DNA from: Bacillus ectoiniformans
Lineage (GTDB): Bacteria > Bacillota > Bacilli > Bacillales > Domibacillaceae
Assembly: GCF_016908875.1 (NCBI RefSeq)
Contig: NZ_JAFBES010000011.1
Location: 45,521-109,520, forward strand
DNA length: 64,000 bases
Direction of reading: 5' to 3'
Shown here piece by piece: positions 60,895-64,000 of this stretch (the first letter of the stretch is position 1; every line of letters begins with the position of its first letter). A program made the position numbers and the translations under genes. The notes under the pieces were generated by a model. The model saw nothing but the letters and a program-made list of their open reading frames with translations, did no database searches and was not told the DNA's origin.

Positions 60895-62379
60895 ATGAGC
60901 TCTGTTGCAACGCCGTTAAAAGAAAAAGTTGAAGCCTTTCTAACTGGTACGAAGAAACTTTTCATTAATGGACAATTTGTTGAAAGCACAAGCGGTCAAA
61001 CATTTGAAACTCCAAACCCAGCGACCGGAGAGACACTCGCTGTCGTATCTGAAGCAAGATATGAAGATATTGATTTGGCTGTAAAAGCAGCCAGACAAGC
61101 ATTTGATCAAGGTCCTTGGCAAAAAATGAGCGCAGCTGAGAGAAGCCGGCTGATTTATAAGCTAGCAGATTTAATGGAAGAAAATAAAGATGAACTGGCT
61201 CAGCTCGAAACGCTTGATAACGGGAAGCCGATTCAAGAAACATCGAATGCAGATGTTCCGCTGGCCATCGAGCATTTACGATATTATGCCGGCTGGTCGA
61301 CGAAGATTGTCGGACAAACCATTCCTGTCGCCGGTCCTTACTTTAACTATACCCGTCATGAAGCAGTCGGGGTCGTCGGTCAAATCATCCCTTGGAACTT
61401 CCCGCTTTTAATGGCGATGTGGAAACTCGGTGCAGCACTTGCAACAGGCTGTACAGTGGTGTTAAAGCCTGCGGAACAAACACCGCTTTCCGCTCTTTAC
61501 TTAGCCGAATTAATTGATCAGGCAGGTTTCCCTCCTGGCGTGATTAATATTGTGCCTGGATTTGGCGAAAGCGCCGGACAAGCTTTAGTTGACCACCCTC
61601 ACGTCGACAAGATTGCTTTTACCGGCTCTACTGAAGTCGGCAAGCTGATTATGGAACGAGCGTCAAAAACATTAAAGCGCGTGACACTGGAACTCGGAGG
61701 AAAATCACCTAACATTATTCTACCGGATGCTGATTTAACGAAAGCCGTTCCGGGCGCTCTGAATGGCGTCATGTTCAATCAAGGACAGGTATGCTGTGCA
61801 GGCAGCCGGGTCTTTATCCAGAAAAAGCAGTATGACAATGTAGTTGCGGACATGGTAACTCATGCGAAGAAAATCAAGCAAGGTGAAGGATTGAATCGTG
61901 AAACACAAATTGGTCCACTCGTATCCACTGAACAGCAAAAGCGCGTGCTCGGCTATATTGAAAAGGGTGTAGGCGAAGGAGCGGAATTAGTAGCAGGAGG
62001 CTCTAACCCGTTTCAGCAAGGTTATTTTGTGGAACCGACGATCTTTGCCAATGTCGAGGATGACATGAGCATTGCGAAAGAAGAAATTTTCGGTCCGGTT
62101 ATTTCCGCCATGCCTTATGAGGATTTAGATGAACTAATTGCTAGAGCCAATGACTCGCTATATGGACTGGCTGCAGGCGTCTGGACGAAAGATGTGTCTA
62201 AAGCTCATTATATCGCCAACAATTTACGAGCTGGAACAGTTTGGGTCAACTGCTATAACGTATTTGATGCAGCTTCCCCGTTCGGCGGCTATAAGCAGTC
62301 GGGGCTGGGAAGAGAAATGGGTTCCTATGCTTTAAATAATTATACAGAAGTAAAAAGTGTGTGGGTTTCAATGAATTAA
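60895..62379 (+). CDS. Aldehyde dehydrogenase (DhaS-like)
   Basis: 494 residues. GQIIPWNFPLLMAMWK, FTGSTEVGK, LELGGKSPN (Glu about 267), NQGQVCCAGSR (Cys about 301) and EIFGPV are the NAD(P)-dependent ALDH motifs. ATG after AAAGGAGG. Substrate not specified by sequence. A cre site suggests catabolic use. Confidence 0.95.
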   Translation: MSSVATPLKEKVEAFLTGTKKLFINGQFVESTSGQTFETPNPATGETLAVVSEARYEDIDLAVKAARQAFDQGPWQKMSAAERSRLIYKLADLMEENKDELAQLETLDNGKPIQETSNADVPLAIEHLRYYAGWSTKIVGQTIPVAGPYFNYTRHEAVGVVGQIIPWNFPLLMAMWKLGAALATGCTVVLKPAEQTPLSALYLAELIDQAGFPPGVINIVPGFGESAGQALVDHPHVDKIAFTGSTEVGKLIMERASKTLKRVTLELGGKSPNIILPDADLTKAVPGALNGVMFNQGQVCCAGSRVFIQKKQYDNVVADMVTHAKKIKQGEGLNRETQIGPLVSTEQQKRVLGYIEKGVGEGAELVAGGSNPFQQGYFVEPTIFANVEDDMSIAKEEIFGPVISAMPYEDLDELIARANDSLYGLAAGVWTKDVSKAHYIANNLRAGTVWVNCYNVFDAASPFGGYKQSGLGREMGSYALNNYTEVKSVWVSMN

Positions 62380-62392
62380 TTCACTTCTTCTA

Positions 62393-62430
62393 GATAGAAG
62401 CCGTTGTCATCATGGCTTCTATCTTTTTTT
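62393..62430 (+). terminator. Terminator of the aldehyde dehydrogenase gene
   Basis: GATAGAAGCC/GGCTTCTATC stem with an 11-base loop and T-run. Confidence 0.92.
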
Positions 62431-62557
62431 GATGAATAAACGAAAATCAGAAAATCATGTGATTTCCTTTAGGTTTTCTATATAATGAAATATGTATATT
62501 ATTTGAAGAATAGCAGGCTTTACGCTTGCTGATGAAGTAATGAAGGATGATTATGGT

Positions 62558-63907
62558 ATGAACTTAAAAACGAAACAAATAAAACTTTCAACATTCCAGC
62601 TGATTGTTTTGCTCTATTTCATTGGGGCTTTACTCTCTACTAGCTTGCTTATGCTGCCCGTGTCGCAAAAACCCGGCGTCGACCTCTCATTTATTGATGC
62701 CTTATTTATTGCCGTCAGTGCACTCAGCGTGACAGGCTTAACATCTGTAGCCACTGTAGACACATTCAGTACAGTTGGCTACTTTTTCATCATGTTTATT
62801 CTTCAAGTCGGCGGAATTGGCATTATGACATTAAGCTCCATCATCTGGCTTTTGGTGGGCAAAAAAATCGGTATGCGAGAACGGCATTTAATCATGGCAG
62901 ACCAAAACCGGACGGACCTCTCAGGTTTAGTTAAGCTGATGAGAGATATCTTTTTGTTAATTCTTGGAATTGAAGCTGTGGGCGCTCTTATATTAGGTAC
63001 ATATTTTATGCAGGATTACGAAACGGCCAGCGAAGCTTTTCTTCACGGCTTATTCGGTTCGATCAGCGCAACGACAAATGGCGGATTTGATATTACAGGA
63101 CAATCACTTGTGTTGTATGCAGACGATTATTTCGTACAATTTATTAATATGATATTAATTATTCTTGGTGCGATTGGTTTTCCCGTCTTAATTGAGATTA
63201 AAAATTATTTAACCCACCGCGGTACGTATCCTTACCGTTTTACACTTTTTACGAAGCTGACTACGACGATGTATGCGATTTTAGCCGTTATAGGAACAGC
63301 AGGAATTTACCTGTTAGACCGCAAGCATTTTTTTGCGGATAAAACTTGGCATGAATCCTTTTTCTATTCTGCTTTTCAGTCCATTGCGGCTAGAAGCGGC
63401 GGATTGACTACTATGGATTTAAATGAATTTTCAGCCTCTACCTTGCTTTTGATTTCTACACTTATGTTTATCGGCGCCTCACCGAGCAGCGTAGGCGGCG
63501 GACTTAGAACCACCACTTTTGCAATTGCCATGTTAAGTGTGTATTTTTTTGCAAGAGGGAAAAACACAATTAAGATCTTTAATAGGGAAGTGCACCCTAT
63601 CGACATCCATCGTTCGTTCGTTGTTGTTACGACCGGCTTTTTTATTTGGGGCGCTTCTATCATGCTGCTCTCTTTTCTAGAGCCTTCCTTGCCTCTATTA
63701 AGCATCATATTTGAAGTGTCTTCAGCTTTCGGTACAACAGGCTCTTCACTTGGCATTACGCCTGAGCTTGGCACTCCGGCAAAATTAGTAATTATCTGCT
63801 TAATGTTTATCGGCCGAATCGGGCTATTTTCACTCTTGTTCATAATTCGGGGCCGAGTCATTAAAGATGGATTCTCCTATCCGAAAGAACGTTTATTAAT
63901 TGGTTAA
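62558..63907 (+). CDS. ktrD: K+ uptake channel subunit KtrD/KtrB (Trk family)
   Basis: 449 residues from ATG 62558 (GAAGGATG at 8 bases), the length of B. subtilis KtrD. Four repeats with pore glycines: SALSVTGLTSV, SATTNGGFDITG, AARSGGLTTMDL, SSAFGTTGSSLGI. ASPSSVGGGLRTTT is the conserved loop in the fourth repeat. Needs a KtrC/KtrA gating partner, not in this window. Confidence 0.92.
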   Translation: MNLKTKQIKLSTFQLIVLLYFIGALLSTSLLMLPVSQKPGVDLSFIDALFIAVSALSVTGLTSVATVDTFSTVGYFFIMFILQVGGIGIMTLSSIIWLLVGKKIGMRERHLIMADQNRTDLSGLVKLMRDIFLLILGIEAVGALILGTYFMQDYETASEAFLHGLFGSISATTNGGFDITGQSLVLYADDYFVQFINMILIILGAIGFPVLIEIKNYLTHRGTYPYRFTLFTKLTTTMYAILAVIGTAGIYLLDRKHFFADKTWHESFFYSAFQSIAARSGGLTTMDLNEFSASTLLLISTLMFIGASPSSVGGGLRTTTFAIAMLSVYFFARGKNTIKIFNREVHPIDIHRSFVVVTTGFFIWGASIMLLSFLEPSLPLLSIIFEVSSAFGTTGSSLGITPELGTPAKLVIICLMFIGRIGLFSLLFIIRGRVIKDGFSYPKERLLIG

Positions 63908-63911
63908 ATCA

Positions 63912-63937
63912 AAACCACCAGTGTGAACTGGTGGTTT
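63912..63937 (+). terminator. Terminator of the ktrD-like gene
   Basis: AAACCACCAG/CTGGTGGTTT stem with a 6-base loop. T-run is short. Confidence 0.8.
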
Positions 63938-64000
63938 GCTCTGCGGCTGAAAGCCTCTCTTACCGGCCTCGGCCTTAAAGGCCCGCTGAAAGGGTTTCCC

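Noticed and set aside
1..64000. CRISPR arrays, tRNA/rRNA genes, complete insertion sequences
   Set aside because: None were recognised on reading. The only transposase-annotated type is the Rpn nuclease gene, with no inverted repeats found.

Overview
The window looks like a chromosomal segment of an endospore-forming Bacillaceae (low-GC Firmicute). It has strong AGGAGG-type ribosome binding sites, many genes of Bacillus subtilis type (copZA/csoR, cysH-sat-cysC, kipI/kipA, ytrAB, ktrD, ykpA, yrzI), a spore-specific spoVA cluster and, decisively, a gene for replication terminator protein (RTP) at 53.2-53.5 kb. RTP suggests the segment lies in or near the replication terminus, a region that often collects accessory genes.

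Layout: (1) 0-4.8 kb, copper homeostasis: csoR, copZ, copA and a His-rich membrane-anchored protein, with CsoR-type operators before csoR and copA. (2) 4.9-12.8 kb, an accessory, defence-like region: a long prokaryotic Argonaute with an intact DEDD tetrad, followed co-directionally by an uncharacterised 205-aa protein and an Rpn/PD-(D/E)XK nuclease; then an overlapping antitoxin/MazF-PemK pair, a decayed HipA-like kinase with its small partner gene, an unknown membrane protein and two paralogous ~55-aa proteins. (3) 12.8-16.4 kb, a long AT-rich gap, a CadA-type metal ATPase, and an acetate-transporter gene truncated exactly where cadA begins. (4) 16.8-18.3 kb, an SLH/NlpC-P60 cell-wall hydrolase. 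(5) 18.5-26 kb, a leftward nine-gene sulfate assimilation/siroheme operon behind a promoter with a long inverted repeat. (6) 26.1-28.8 kb, a general stress protein, two small proteins and an ABC-F ATPase. (7) 28.9-37.2 kb, a leftward operon with two pxpB/pxpC pairs, one pxpA, a biotin carboxylase, a biotin carrier and an enhancer-binding-protein-like regulator whose sigma-54 contact motif is degenerate. (8) 37.5-48.8 kb, transporters, an inositol-dehydrogenase-like enzyme, a chemoreceptor, a CoA-disulfide-reductase-like flavoenzyme and a TPP-riboswitch-controlled thiamine-precursor ABC transporter. (9) 49-57.6 kb, a ytr-type ABC system with its GntR regulator, a PH-domain protein, rtp, and an incomplete spoVA-2mob-like operon. 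(10) 57.8-64 kb, an MFS transporter, an aminotransferase, an aldehyde dehydrogenase with a cre site, and a KtrD-type K+ channel.

Most notable: the Argonaute-unknown-Rpn cluster; two 26-bp intergenic repeats (45.16 and 53.61 kb) that resemble Ter sites, one directly upstream of rtp; the carboxylase/oxoprolinase operon with its atypical regulator and upstream palindromes; and the spoVA-like operon that lacks spoVAC and spoVAE. No tRNA, rRNA, CRISPR array or complete insertion sequence was seen. Similarity statements rest on reading the sequence and on remembered family features; no database search was run.
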